Shown here piece by piece: positions 51,329 to 60,426 of a stretch of 64,000 bases of DNA. A model generated the notes under the pieces. The model was not told the DNA's origin and did no database searches. It worked only from the letters and a program-made list of their open reading frames with translations. The stretch is from NCBI GenBank assembly GCA_023715865.1, contig JAMBOW010000002.1, forward strand, positions 496,001-560,000, in the 5' to 3' direction. The translations under genes were made by a program, and so were the position numbers. The DNA is from Neobacillus mesonae. Lineage in GTDB: Bacteria > Bacillota > Bacilli > Paenibacillales > Paenibacillaceae. Within the stretch, counting starts at the first letter, position 1. Each line of letters starts with the position of its first letter.

Positions 51329-54300
51329 TTAACTGCCGGTCTTCAGCAGAACGGTTTTGATTTCATAAGGAGCAAAAGCAAGCCTGAGCTTCCCGTCCTC
51401 CACCGAAAGCTTGGAAAGCTGCTCTTCAAGAGCATTGGAAGCATACACCTCTTGAACAGGATGCGGCCACTTGATCTGAATTTCCTCACGGCCCCCTGAA
51501 GATTCATAAAATCGCAGAATTATTCCTTCTCCATTCTCACTCAGCTTCACTGTATCAAGCATCACATGCTTGCTGTTCAGATCAATAAAGGAGCCTGTGC
51601 TCGCCAATCTTCCTTGACCCCGTGTAGCCGCTAAGAAAGGAACCGGAGCATTAAGCTCTGCCGCATGGCGTACGGTTTGACCGCTCCGAGAATCTCCTTC
51701 GTGCGGATAAAGCGAGTACGTGAAGTGATGCTCGCCCAAATCTGCCGAATCGTCCGGCCATTTGGGAGCCCGAAGAAGGGATAAGCGAATGGTGCTGTCC
51801 TGAATGTCATATCCGTATTTACAATCATTTAACAGGCTGACTCCGTACCCATACTCGGATACGTCTGCATAACGGTGTCCGCACACCTCGTACTGCGCCT
51901 GTTCCCAGCTTGTATTTCTGTGTGTCGGACGCTCGAGTGCCCCAAATGGAATTTCATAGGTCGCTTTGTCCGTAACTACATGGATAGGAAAGCTTACTTT
52001 TAAGAGCTTATGGGCTTCATTCCAAGCCACATAGGTTTTAAAATCGATTCGTTTATTATCATGATAAAAAACAATATCCTGGGTTATCTCGGAGTGATGC
52101 ATCCTCCATCTGAAGCGAAGGATATCCCCGGTAACACCTCGGCTTACAATCTGCTGATCAAGCAGCTCTGCTTCTCCAGCCTCTTGCTCCTCGAAGCGCG
52201 GATCGATATCCCAAGCATCCCAAAGCGTAGGACGATCATGGAAAAACTGAAAACGGTTTGCTCTTTCACCGGGCTTCACAACCTCCCGATTGCACTTTTT
52301 ATCAAACAGACTGATGATTTCTCCTTGTTCGTTGAACATAACCTTGTAATACTCCGTCTCCCAATAATCTAGAGAAACGGCTTCATCCTGCCTGCTCTTG
52401 CCGGATGCGTTTTTGTCTGGTTGAAGCCAAATCGTTTTATAGCCTAGCAGGGGGATATCTGGAATATGAACGATCACTGAACCATCTACATAATCAGTTA
52501 ATAGTTCCTTCCCCATCTCGTCGCATGCCTTCATGGGCTGTGCCTCTGATTGAATATGAATCAAGGCAGAGCGATTCCAGCCCAGGCTGTTAAACACGAT
52601 GTATGGCTCACCGGCTGATAATCCTTCTGTGTTTACGGATGCAGCAATTTCGTTAAGACTCCTCTGTAAGCTGGCATTACCTATTTCGAAAATTTCTGTA
52701 TATTCTTTATCCGACGTTTCATACGATTCCTTTATTGCTGATCCCGGAATAATATCATGGAATTGATTGAGAAGTATCAGCTTCCAGCCTTCTTCTAACG
52801 TTAAGCTTTCTTTTTCTTGGCTGCCTTTCTCCTGCTGAGACATCACTTGCCATAATTCAGCTTCCCGATATAAGATTTCTGCTTTACGATTATTTCGCTT
52901 ATTGCGACCATGGGTCGTGTAAGTTCCCCGATGAAGCTCAAGATACAGATCTCCCCGCCACTTAGGAAGTTTCGGTCCCGCTTGTTCAATTCCTGCAAAA
53001 AAGTCGGAGGCCGTACTGTACCTGCTTGCGGGCTGGCCCACCATCAGCTCGGCTCGATCAATATACTCCAGCATTTCACGGGTAACTCCGCCCCCTCCAT
53101 CGCCATGACCGTAGAGCAACATTTGCTCACTATGCTTCGCCTTCTCACGATAGGACTGCCAGTGCTCATGGATATCCTTCGGCATCGTGTGCTCATTCAC
53201 TCCATGATTCAGATAGGACAATATGGGCGTTCCATCGATACCGACCCAGTAGAACAAATCGTAAGGAAATTGATTTGTATCATTCCAGCCAAGCTTGGTC
53301 GTCATAAAATAGTCGATATTGCCATGCTTTAAAATTTGAGGCAAGGAAGCGCAATAGCCGAACGTGTCCGGCAGCCATTCAATGCGGGATGTCTTCCCGA
53401 ACTCTTCTTGGTAGAATTGCTGACCGTAAAGCATCTGCCGAATCAATGATTCTCCGCTCGGAATGTTGAGATCAGGTTCAACCCACATCCCTCCGACAAG
53501 CTCCCAGCGTCCTTCCTTGATTCTTGCTTTTACCCGCTCAAACAGCTCTGGGTCGTTCTCCTTTAGAAAGGAGAAGAGCAGCGGCTGGCTTTGAGCATAT
53601 TTATAGCCCGGGTATTCGTTCATGAGTGCATCAACTGTTGAAAAGGTTCTGCTTGTCTTGCGTACCGTTTCACGAACTGGCCACAGCCAAGCAATATCAA
53701 TATGGGATTGTCCCACCATATGCATATGACCTTCCGCACTGCTGCCGATTTGTCCTACTTCTGAACGCAGTACCTGCTCAATATCCGCAATTAACTTCCC
53801 TTCCTGAATTTCCTCAGAAGTTAAAGAAACATAACGATCCATTGCCCTGTACAAAGCTTCGATGAGCCTTGTTTTACGTAAATCCGTGTCCGGAAGAAGT
53901 CTGGCAGAATCGGCAACAACCTCTGCGGTGTACATTAAGCTCTGCACGGCATGATTAGGTCTTGTAATCAGACTTGTCACCGAGGTAATCGGAGGCTGAA
54001 TAACCGCCTGACGGTTGAGCGGATCAACCGGCTCCGGAACAGGATCAAACAGCTCGATTTCAAGATCTATGATCCGTCCCGTCTTACCAGGATCCAGAGT
54101 TACATATGTATGATTACGGTCAAGTCCTTGATAGGAGGAACCATTGACTCGAAGCAGACCTTCTCCTCCGGATTCAAAAAAGAGACCAAAGTCATCATCA
54201 GGCCATTCCTCCGGGACACTCAGACAAGTGCGAAAAAAATAAGTTGTTCCTTGCTTACTAGGGAAATGCTCCAACCCCTGCCCCTCTGTAAAGGGAGCTA

Positions 54301-54421
54301 TATGCTCATATTGACCAGGCAGACCGTAATCAGCGCGCTCTATCCTCCAGTCCGTAAGCCTTCTCGTCTCCAGCCACTGATTCTCCGACAGTTCACGGAT
54401 AAAACGTCTGATTCTCTCCAT
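51329..54421 (-). CDS. GH38 alpha-mannosidase (second copy, class II type)
   Basis: The 1030-residue enzyme has an N-terminal beta/alpha region (about 1-220), then the GH38 catalytic domain with VGQSHIDIAWLWPVRETVRK (zinc His/Asp), RIEWLPDTFGYCASLPQIL (nucleophile Asp) and LLYGHGDGGGG, and a long C-terminal beta region. It differs strongly from the GH38 at 44047, so the two probably cut different alpha-mannosyl linkages. The start overlaps the GH3 gene by 29 bp and its ribosome binding site AAAGGAG lies inside GH3. Confidence 0.92.
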   Translation of the reverse strand: MERIRRFIRELSENQWLETRRLTDWRIERADYGLPGQYEHIAPFTEGQGLEHFPSKQGTTYFFRTCLSVPEEWPDDDFGLFFESGGEGLLRVNGSSYQGLDRNHTYVTLDPGKTGRIIDLEIELFDPVPEPVDPLNRQAVIQPPITSVTSLITRPNHAVQSLMYTAEVVADSARLLPDTDLRKTRLIEALYRAMDRYVSLTSEEIQEGKLIADIEQVLRSEVGQIGSSAEGHMHMVGQSHIDIAWLWPVRETVRKTSRTFSTVDALMNEYPGYKYAQSQPLLFSFLKENDPELFERVKARIKEGRWELVGGMWVEPDLNIPSGESLIRQMLYGQQFYQEEFGKTSRIEWLPDTFGYCASLPQILKHGNIDYFMTTKLGWNDTNQFPYDLFYWVGIDGTPILSYLNHGVNEHTMPKDIHEHWQSYREKAKHSEQMLLYGHGDGGGGVTREMLEYIDRAELMVGQPASRYSTASDFFAGIEQAGPKLPKWRGDLYLELHRGTYTTHGRNKRNNRKAEILYREAELWQVMSQQEKGSQEKESLTLEEGWKLILLNQFHDIIPGSAIKESYETSDKEYTEIFEIGNASLQRSLNEIAASVNTEGLSAGEPYIVFNSLGWNRSALIHIQSEAQPMKACDEMGKELLTDYVDGSVIVHIPDIPLLGYKTIWLQPDKNASGKSRQDEAVSLDYWETEYYKVMFNEQGEIISLFDKKCNREVVKPGERANRFQFFHDRPTLWDAWDIDPRFEEQEAGEAELLDQQIVSRGVTGDILRFRWRMHHSEITQDIVFYHDNKRIDFKTYVAWNEAHKLLKVSFPIHVVTDKATYEIPFGALERPTHRNTSWEQAQYEVCGHRYADVSEYGYGVSLLNDCKYGYDIQDSTIRLSLLRAPKWPDDSADLGEHHFTYSLYPHEGDSRSGQTVRHAAELNAPVPFLAATRGQGRLASTGSFIDLNSKHVMLDTVKLSENGEGIILRFYESSGGREEIQIKWPHPVQEVYASNALEEQLSKLSVEDGKLRLAFAPYEIKTVLLKTGS

Positions 54422-56723
54422 CTGTATTCTCCTTTACCGTAAGTTCCGCACGAACCGTATCGTTTACATGTCTTCCAATTTCGATATGAAACAATCCAGG
54501 CTCGACAACGGGCAATAAGTCACGTCCGATATACTGAAGCTGCTCCCCTCCAATTTCGAATTGCACTTCTCTGGTCTCTCCCGGCTCCAAGAAGACTTTC
54601 TGAAAACCTTTCAGCTCCTTGGATGGACGGGTAACAGAGCTGACCACATCAGATATATACAGCTGCACCACTTCAGCCCCTGCCTTGCTGCCGGTATTGG
54701 TTACTCTAATAGAAGCAGTCAATTTTCCCTCCGCTCTAATTGAATCCTTGCTCAGCATCAGCTTGTCGTAGCTGAACGTAGTGTAGCTGAGACCGTAACC
54801 GAATGGGTAGAGCGGACTTGTGTCCGATTCCAGATAACGCTTGCCCCGTGAGCGCTTGCCGTAATAATAAACCGGCAATTGACCGACATGCTTCGGTATA
54901 GATAAGGTCAAACGACCCGATGGATTGACATCACCAAATAAAATATCCGCAATGGCATGCCCGCCCTCTTGTCCCGGATACCAAGCCTCAAGAACTGCAT
55001 CAGCATGCTCCTCTACCCAAGGCTCAGCAATAGGACGACCGTTAATATAAATGACAATGATCGGCTTCCCAAGCTTATGAACCTCTTGGATCAGCTCAAG
55101 CTGGTTCCCCGCCAGATTCAAGGTCATCCTGTCTATGCCTTCGCCGCACTCCATATCGCTCCAGCTATTGGTCGATACCACAGAAGCTCCTGTTCTTAAA
55201 TCAATTGTCCCTTCGCCGAAATCACGGGCACTCGATCCCCCGACCACCATAATGATGGTGTCCGCCTGGTTCGCGCAGGCCAAAGCATGTTCAAACCCTT
55301 CCTTCGAATCCCCTTTGATTCGGCAGCCAGGTGCATATAATAGGCGGTCCTCAGCATCCTTAAACCTTTCTTTAATGCCATCAAGCACAGTAGCCACCTT
55401 AGAGCTCTGCTGAGGCGAAGTATAGTCTCCAAGCTGGTTATACCCCTGATCCGCGTTAGGACCGATAACAGCGATCCGGCCGCAGTCCTTTTTCGACAGC
55501 GGAAGAACGTCGTCTTTGTTTTTGAGCAGGACGACTCCCTCAGACGCAAGCTGACGAGCCAGAGCAATATGCTGCTTGCTGCCGATAATTTGTTCTGCCC
55601 GTTCGGTGTCCGTATACGCATTCTCAAACAAACCGAGCTTAAACTTTAAGGCCAGCACTCGGCCTGCGGCTCTGTCCAGTACATCCATTTCAAGCTTGCC
55701 TTCAGTTACTGCATTAAGAAGATGCTTCTCAAACATCACGCCGGACATCTCCATGTCAATGCCTGCGCGGATGGATTGAACCGCTGCATCTAGACCATCT
55801 GCTGCCACATCATGACCGCTGGCGAGCATGTCTATGGCGCCGCAATCGGTAATCACCAGCCCGTCAAATCCCCATTCTGTGCGCAGAATTCCGTCCAGCA
55901 GCTCGGTATGGATTGTACACGGAATGCCATCAATTTCGTTATAGGCAGGCATGACGGAGGATGCCCCTGCCTCAACCGCCTTTTTAAAAGGATACAGGTC
56001 GACCTCAAGCAGTTCTCGCCAGCCCATATGAACCGGTCCTGCATTGCGTCCGCCTTCTGAGCTACCGTAGCCTACAAAATGCTTTAGTGTAGCAGCAACA
56101 CTGTCTTCACTGCTTAAGCTGTCTCCCTGAAGCCCTTCTATAGAAGCTGCGGCATATTCACCGATTAGATACGGATCCTCTGCAAAGCATTCCTCCGTGC
56201 GTCCCCAGCGAGGATCGCGTACCACATCAAGTACAGGAGAGTACGTCACCGCTCCCCCCTGAGCTCTGGTTTCCCTCGCAATTGCTCTGCACATTTCACG
56301 GTATAATTCCACATTCCATGTACTGCCGACAGACAGAGGAACCGGAAACACCGTCGCATCAATTGCCATATGACCATGAGAGCACTCCTCTCCGATCAAC
56401 AGAGGAATTCCAAGTCTGGAATGCTCTATGCAATACTGCTGAATTAGATTTACGGCTGCAGCACCTTCCTTAGCGGACAAACCGTTCTCAAGGGTAACGC
56501 CAGTCCACGGGTCAGCACGAAGCACGCCGTACAGGGAACCAACCGCCCCCTTCTTTACAAGCTCCTTAAATTCTTCTGTAAGCTTGATGTTTCCATTTAT
56601 ATTTTCATAGATTTGCCAGCCGAACGGCTGTACCAGCTGGCCGACCTTTTCTTCCGTTGTCATAAGCTCAAGCAAATGTTCTACACGTTCATGAATGGGC
56701 CTTGTCTGATCTTTAAAGAGCAT
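54393..56723 (-). CDS. GH3 beta-glycosidase
   Basis: The 776-residue enzyme has the GH3 (alpha/beta)8 domain with VLDVVRDPRWGRTEECFAED, KHFVGYGSSEGGRNAGP and the nucleophile Asp in GLVITDCGAIDMLASG, followed by the (alpha/beta)6 sandwich (RIAVIGPNADQGYNQLGDY) and a C-terminal Fn3-like domain (VRVTNTGSKAGAEVVQLYI). It is intracellular (no signal peptide). GH3 members remove terminal beta-glucose, -xylose, -GlcNAc or -mannose; the sequence alone does not decide. Confidence 0.9.
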   Translation of the reverse strand: MLFKDQTRPIHERVEHLLELMTTEEKVGQLVQPFGWQIYENINGNIKLTEEFKELVKKGAVGSLYGVLRADPWTGVTLENGLSAKEGAAAVNLIQQYCIEHSRLGIPLLIGEECSHGHMAIDATVFPVPLSVGSTWNVELYREMCRAIARETRAQGGAVTYSPVLDVVRDPRWGRTEECFAEDPYLIGEYAAASIEGLQGDSLSSEDSVAATLKHFVGYGSSEGGRNAGPVHMGWRELLEVDLYPFKKAVEAGASSVMPAYNEIDGIPCTIHTELLDGILRTEWGFDGLVITDCGAIDMLASGHDVAADGLDAAVQSIRAGIDMEMSGVMFEKHLLNAVTEGKLEMDVLDRAAGRVLALKFKLGLFENAYTDTERAEQIIGSKQHIALARQLASEGVVLLKNKDDVLPLSKKDCGRIAVIGPNADQGYNQLGDYTSPQQSSKVATVLDGIKERFKDAEDRLLYAPGCRIKGDSKEGFEHALACANQADTIIMVVGGSSARDFGEGTIDLRTGASVVSTNSWSDMECGEGIDRMTLNLAGNQLELIQEVHKLGKPIIVIYINGRPIAEPWVEEHADAVLEAWYPGQEGGHAIADILFGDVNPSGRLTLSIPKHVGQLPVYYYGKRSRGKRYLESDTSPLYPFGYGLSYTTFSYDKLMLSKDSIRAEGKLTASIRVTNTGSKAGAEVVQLYISDVVSSVTRPSKELKGFQKVFLEPGETREVQFEIGGEQLQYIGRDLLPVVEPGLFHIEIGRHVNDTVRAELTVKENTDGENQTFYP

Positions 56724-56762
56724 TGTTTGTTCACCTTCTCCCTCAAAGAAATAAATACTTCC

Positions 56763-57668
56763 TTACTCCTTCACTGCTCCTATGGTCAGACCCTGTACAA
56801 AATATCGCTGGAAGAATGGATACGCAAAAATGATAGGGAGCGTAGCCAAAACGACCATCGCCATACGGGACGTATCCTGAGGGATGCTTTGCAGTGCCGC
56901 AATGCTCATCGAGCTGTTCTGTGAGTTTTGCTGTATAAACTGAATACTGGATTCGATCCGCATCAGCATGGACTGCAGAGGAACCAGATTTGGATTGTCG
57001 ATATAAAGCAGTGCATTGAACCAATCATTCCAATAACCAAGCGTACTGAACAGACCGATCGTTGCCAGACCCGGAAGGGATAACGGGAGTACGAGCTTCA
57101 CGAATATATAGAATTCACCAGCCCCGTCGATTTTGCCGGACTCGATAATGGCATCCGGCACGCTTGTGGAATAAAATGTGCGCAGAATCATGATATAAAA
57201 GGCGTTCATCGCGAGCGGAAGAATCATCGCCCAAATTGTATCCTTCAAATCAAGCAGCTGGGCAACCACCATATAGGTCGGAATCATTCCGCCGTTAAAC
57301 AGCATCGTGAAAATAGCCAGTACAGAGAAAAACCTGCGGTATCGAAAGGATTTCCGTGAAATCGCATATGCATATAAAGAAATGAGAACTAAGCTGAGTA
57401 TCGTGCCAATAACCGTAACTAGAATCGTGACTCCATAAGAGCGCAGCAGCGCATCGCCTGATTGAAAGACGTAACTGTAGGCTGCAAAACTCCATTCAGC
57501 AGGAATCAGGCGGTAGCCGTCACGGGCCAGCACCTTTTCATCTGTTAAAGAGATAATGACAACAAAAAGAAAAGGAAATACGCAAGCAAATGCAAACAGA
57601 CCAGCTATAATATTATTAAATACATTCCAGCCCGGCGTTACATGATGAAAATCGCGTGTCTTAGCCAT
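56763..57668 (-). CDS. Sugar ABC transporter permease (YtcP/LplC-type)
   Basis: The start is the ATG at 57668 behind AAGGGGGGAG; the upstream 30 codons overlap the other permease gene. The 301-residue protein has six membrane helices, and the EAA region (about 200-220) reads IIESGKIDGAGEFYIFVKLV followed by LPLSLPG. It belongs to the CUT1 family for oligosaccharides. It pairs with the permease just upstream and lies upstream of the glycosidase genes. Confidence 0.9.
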   Translation of the reverse strand: MAKTRDFHHVTPGWNVFNNIIAGLFAFACVFPFLFVVIISLTDEKVLARDGYRLIPAEWSFAAYSYVFQSGDALLRSYGVTILVTVIGTILSLVLISLYAYAISRKSFRYRRFFSVLAIFTMLFNGGMIPTYMVVAQLLDLKDTIWAMILPLAMNAFYIMILRTFYSTSVPDAIIESGKIDGAGEFYIFVKLVLPLSLPGLATIGLFSTLGYWNDWFNALLYIDNPNLVPLQSMLMRIESSIQFIQQNSQNSSMSIAALQSIPQDTSRMAMVVLATLPIIFAYPFFQRYFVQGLTIGAVKE

Positions 57669-57693
57669 AATGATACTCTCCCCCCTTTGTTTT

Positions 57694-58623
57694 CTAGAAT
57701 AAGGCGCTGTCTTTATCGATTTTTCGAACGATGTAATTGGAGACGATGACGAGGGCAAAGCCGACGACTGACTGATAGAGTCCGGCAGCTGTACTCATAC
57801 CAATTTCTCCGGATGTTTTCAATCCGCGATATACATAGGTATCAATGACGTTTGTGACCCCGTACAATAGACCTGAATCTCTCGGAACCTGATAGAACAG
57901 CCCGAAGTCTGCATAGAATATCCGTCCCACTGCAAGCAGCGTCATAATAATGATGATGGGTGACAGCAGCGGAATCGTGATGTTCTTGATTTGCTGCCAT
58001 TTGCTGGCCCCGTCGATCATCGCAGCTTCATACAGCGATTTGTCGATCCCCATAATTGCAGCCAGATAGACAACACTGTTATAGCCCACCATTTTCCATA
58101 AGTTCACTAGAACCAGGATATATGGCCAATATTTCGACTCGGAATACCACTGAATCGGTTCTGCGCCAAACCAACCAAGAATTTGATTCAGCATTCCACG
58201 GTCCATACTGAGGAAGCTGAATACGAAGTAACCTACAATAACCCATGACAAAAAGTAAGGCAGAAACATTCCTGTTTGATAAACTTTTGCCATTTTCTTA
58301 TTCACCAGCTCCGACAGCAGGACAGCCATCGCTACTGACAAAACCAGCCCGATAATAATAAACGCGAAGTTGTAAAGAAGTGTATTACGCGTAATGATAT
58401 ATGCATCATTTGTGCTGAACAGGAACTTAAAATTATCCCATCCTACCCAGTCACTGTTTACGATGCTTGCCCAGAATCCGTCACGGTGAAACCGATATTC
58501 CTTAAATGCCACTACAGTTCCCGCGAGCGGCAAGTAAGAGAAGAAGAAGAACCAAATGGTGCCAGGCAGCACCATCAGCAGCATGACCTTGTTCTTGATC
58601 AAATTTTTTAAAAATGTAACCAT
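57694..58623 (-). CDS. Sugar ABC transporter permease (YteP/LplB-type)
   Basis: A 309-residue CUT1 permease with six helices (FLKNLIKNKVMLLMVLPG at the start) and the EAA motif YEAAMIDGASKWQQIKNITI followed by PLLSP. The first helix and loop FKEYRFHRDGFWASIV resemble LplB/YteP. No ATPase gene is in the locus; such systems usually share a multi-task ATPase (MsmX type) encoded elsewhere. Confidence 0.9.
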   Translation of the reverse strand: MVTFLKNLIKNKVMLLMVLPGTIWFFFFSYLPLAGTVVAFKEYRFHRDGFWASIVNSDWVGWDNFKFLFSTNDAYIITRNTLLYNFAFIIIGLVLSVAMAVLLSELVNKKMAKVYQTGMFLPYFLSWVIVGYFVFSFLSMDRGMLNQILGWFGAEPIQWYSESKYWPYILVLVNLWKMVGYNSVVYLAAIMGIDKSLYEAAMIDGASKWQQIKNITIPLLSPIIIIMTLLAVGRIFYADFGLFYQVPRDSGLLYGVTNVIDTYVYRGLKTSGEIGMSTAAGLYQSVVGFALVIVSNYIVRKIDKDSALF

Positions 58624-58654
58624 TGTTCTCTCCCTCCCGAAAGATAATGAAGAA

Positions 58655-58684
58655 GGACCGGGCGAAGAGTCACCCGCCCGATCC
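58655..58684 (-). terminator. Intercistronic hairpin between binding-protein and permease genes
   Basis: On the minus strand GGATCGGGCG pairs with CGCCCGGTCC (one wobble) and is followed by TTCTTC, 27 bp after the binding-protein stop. Such hairpins usually let the binding protein be made in excess over the permeases. Confidence 0.65.
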
Positions 58685-58710
58685 TTTTATGGGTTTCTTT
58701 AATAATTAGC

Positions 58711-60186
58711 TTACTTTCCGTTCTCTGCTCTCCAGGCATCGAGCTGGGATTGTGCCTCAGCCATCACCTTATCAAGACCCGCCTCTTCAAACTTCTCAAT
58801 TACTTTTGGAATATTTTGTTCAGGATCAAGTGAGCCGGTCATAAGTGAAGCCCAAAACTGCTCCTTCACGTTCTGTACAGCGGCGAGCTCGCTAGACACA
58901 TTCGAGCTGTCGAAGTTAAAACCAAGAATCGGGGAGCCGACACCTTGCTCGTTGAACTCCTTGAATTGATCCCATTTGTCATCTGCGTCATTTTCATTCA
59001 AATGCAGCAGCATGTTATTTCCTAGAGAATAGGAAGGCATATCGTAATTTTTGTAATCCGGCAAATTCTTGATCCGATTGTCATCGATTTTTTCATAGTG
59101 GACGCCTTCAATACCCGCATCGACCATGTTGCGAAGAACAGGATCCGTATTCAGCAGATTCAGAAACTCCATGGCTTTCTCCGGATATGCCGAGTTCGCC
59201 GAGATGGCCATAATGGAGCCTTGGACAGATGTGTTCGTAATAATCGCATCGCTGGCTGGTGTAGAAACTACAGGATATCCGTAGCTTGCTGACCACAGGT
59301 TATCGGCCAGAGGCTGTGTTTGCGCACGGTCAGTGAACCAGTTCCCTGAAGTAGTCAGATTGCTGGTAGAGCCGGTAGTTGCTGCTTCGGGAGATATGTA
59401 GCCGGCTTTAAAATATTCGTTCATCGTCTTTAAAGCATCCTCCATTTCAGGAGTTTCCAGGATATTGACGATCTTGTAGTCCGTTGTATCCAGCTTTACC
59501 GCCATAGGAAGGTTTTGAATGATATAGTCATAAGGCACATATGGCACATAGTTTTTGTCCATAGCGAACGGGGTTACGCTCGGCTCGTTTTCTTTAATCA
59601 CTTTCAAGAGAGGTTCCAGACTTTCCAAGGAGCGGACGTTTGAAATATCGAGATTATACTTATCCAAATAAGTTTGGTTAAAACGCCATACTTCCTGTTG
59701 AGGCAGCTCTTTGTTTGCCGGAATGCCGTAATTATGGCCGTCAACCTTGGAGCCTTCCAGGAATGCCGGATCAATAGTATTTTTAAGATCCTGCCCATAG
59801 TCCTCAATCAGACTATCAAGCTCAAGAAATGCTCCCTTTCTGGCATTTTGTACATAATCAAAACCGCCGGCAGACGTAAATAAAATATCCATCGGCTCAC
59901 CGGAGGCTACATTAACCTGCATCTTTTGTGTGTAGTCACCCCAGTCAACCATTTTCATTGTTACGGTCGCATTGATTTTCTCTTTCGTATAATTGCTGAC
60001 TTCCTCCATAACCCGGTCCACATCTTTTTGTGGTGTTCCGATCGTATACCAGATGAGCTCGACCGGTTCCTCGCCTTCGCTGGCATTTCCGGTATCATTC
60101 CCCCCTCCTCCGCAAGCGCTGAGAAAGAGTGAAACAACCATCATAGAAACCAGCGTGAAAGCAAAGCTCTTTTTTCTTTTGACCAT
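58711..60186 (-). CDS. Extracellular sugar-binding lipoprotein (LplA-type)
   Basis: The 491-residue protein has a lipoprotein signal (MVKRKKSFAFTLVSMMVVSL, lipobox LSACG), a Gly/Asp/Glu linker and a type II periplasmic-binding fold. Landmarks are IWYTIGTPQKDVDRVMEEVS near the N-terminus and SAYPEKAMEFLNLLNTDPVL near residue 330. It belongs to the large LplA-like group of Paenibacillus oligosaccharide-binding proteins. The exact sugar is unknown; the neighbours suggest manno-oligosaccharides. A cre-like site lies upstream. Confidence 0.88.
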   Translation of the reverse strand: MVKRKKSFAFTLVSMMVVSLFLSACGGGGNDTGNASEGEEPVELIWYTIGTPQKDVDRVMEEVSNYTKEKINATVTMKMVDWGDYTQKMQVNVASGEPMDILFTSAGGFDYVQNARKGAFLELDSLIEDYGQDLKNTIDPAFLEGSKVDGHNYGIPANKELPQQEVWRFNQTYLDKYNLDISNVRSLESLEPLLKVIKENEPSVTPFAMDKNYVPYVPYDYIIQNLPMAVKLDTTDYKIVNILETPEMEDALKTMNEYFKAGYISPEAATTGSTSNLTTSGNWFTDRAQTQPLADNLWSASYGYPVVSTPASDAIITNTSVQGSIMAISANSAYPEKAMEFLNLLNTDPVLRNMVDAGIEGVHYEKIDDNRIKNLPDYKNYDMPSYSLGNNMLLHLNENDADDKWDQFKEFNEQGVGSPILGFNFDSSNVSSELAAVQNVKEQFWASLMTGSLDPEQNIPKVIEKFEEAGLDKVMAEAQSQLDAWRAENGK

Positions 60187-60280
60187 GTCTAAAACCTCCC
60201 TTTTCGTTTCACTTACATGCTTCTTTTCGTTTCGCCCACGCAGGCTGCTTTACTTGTGGGATCTACACTAAGCTTAGCTG

Positions 60281-60296
60281 ATGAAAGCACTTTCAT
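60281..60296. promoter_or_regulatory. Catabolite-responsive element (cre)-like site
   Basis: ATGAAAGCACTTTCAT is a near-perfect palindrome and differs from the ideal CcpA site TGAAAGCGCTTTCA at one position (G to A). It lies about 95 bp before the binding-protein start codon and just downstream of a plausible -10 (TATCTT), where CcpA would block transcription when preferred sugars are present. Confidence 0.65.
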
Positions 60297-60350
60297 ATAG
60301 AAGATAAACTTAATATTTTCGAGTACAAATTAAATGAAATGAACCTGAGC

Positions 60351-60415
60351 AAAAAAAACATTCCTTGCCGTCGCCCTCTTCCCTATAGGGAATTTTAGTA
60401 ACGAGACAAAGAATG
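60351..60415 (-). terminator. Terminator of the sensor/regulator operon
   Basis: On the minus strand CATTCTTTG pairs with CAAGGAATG (one wobble), with an inner CCCTATAGGG palindrome, followed by eight T. It lies about 12 bp after the YesN-type stop and separates that operon from the transporter operon. Confidence 0.75.
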
Positions 60416-60426
60416 CTCTTCAAATT

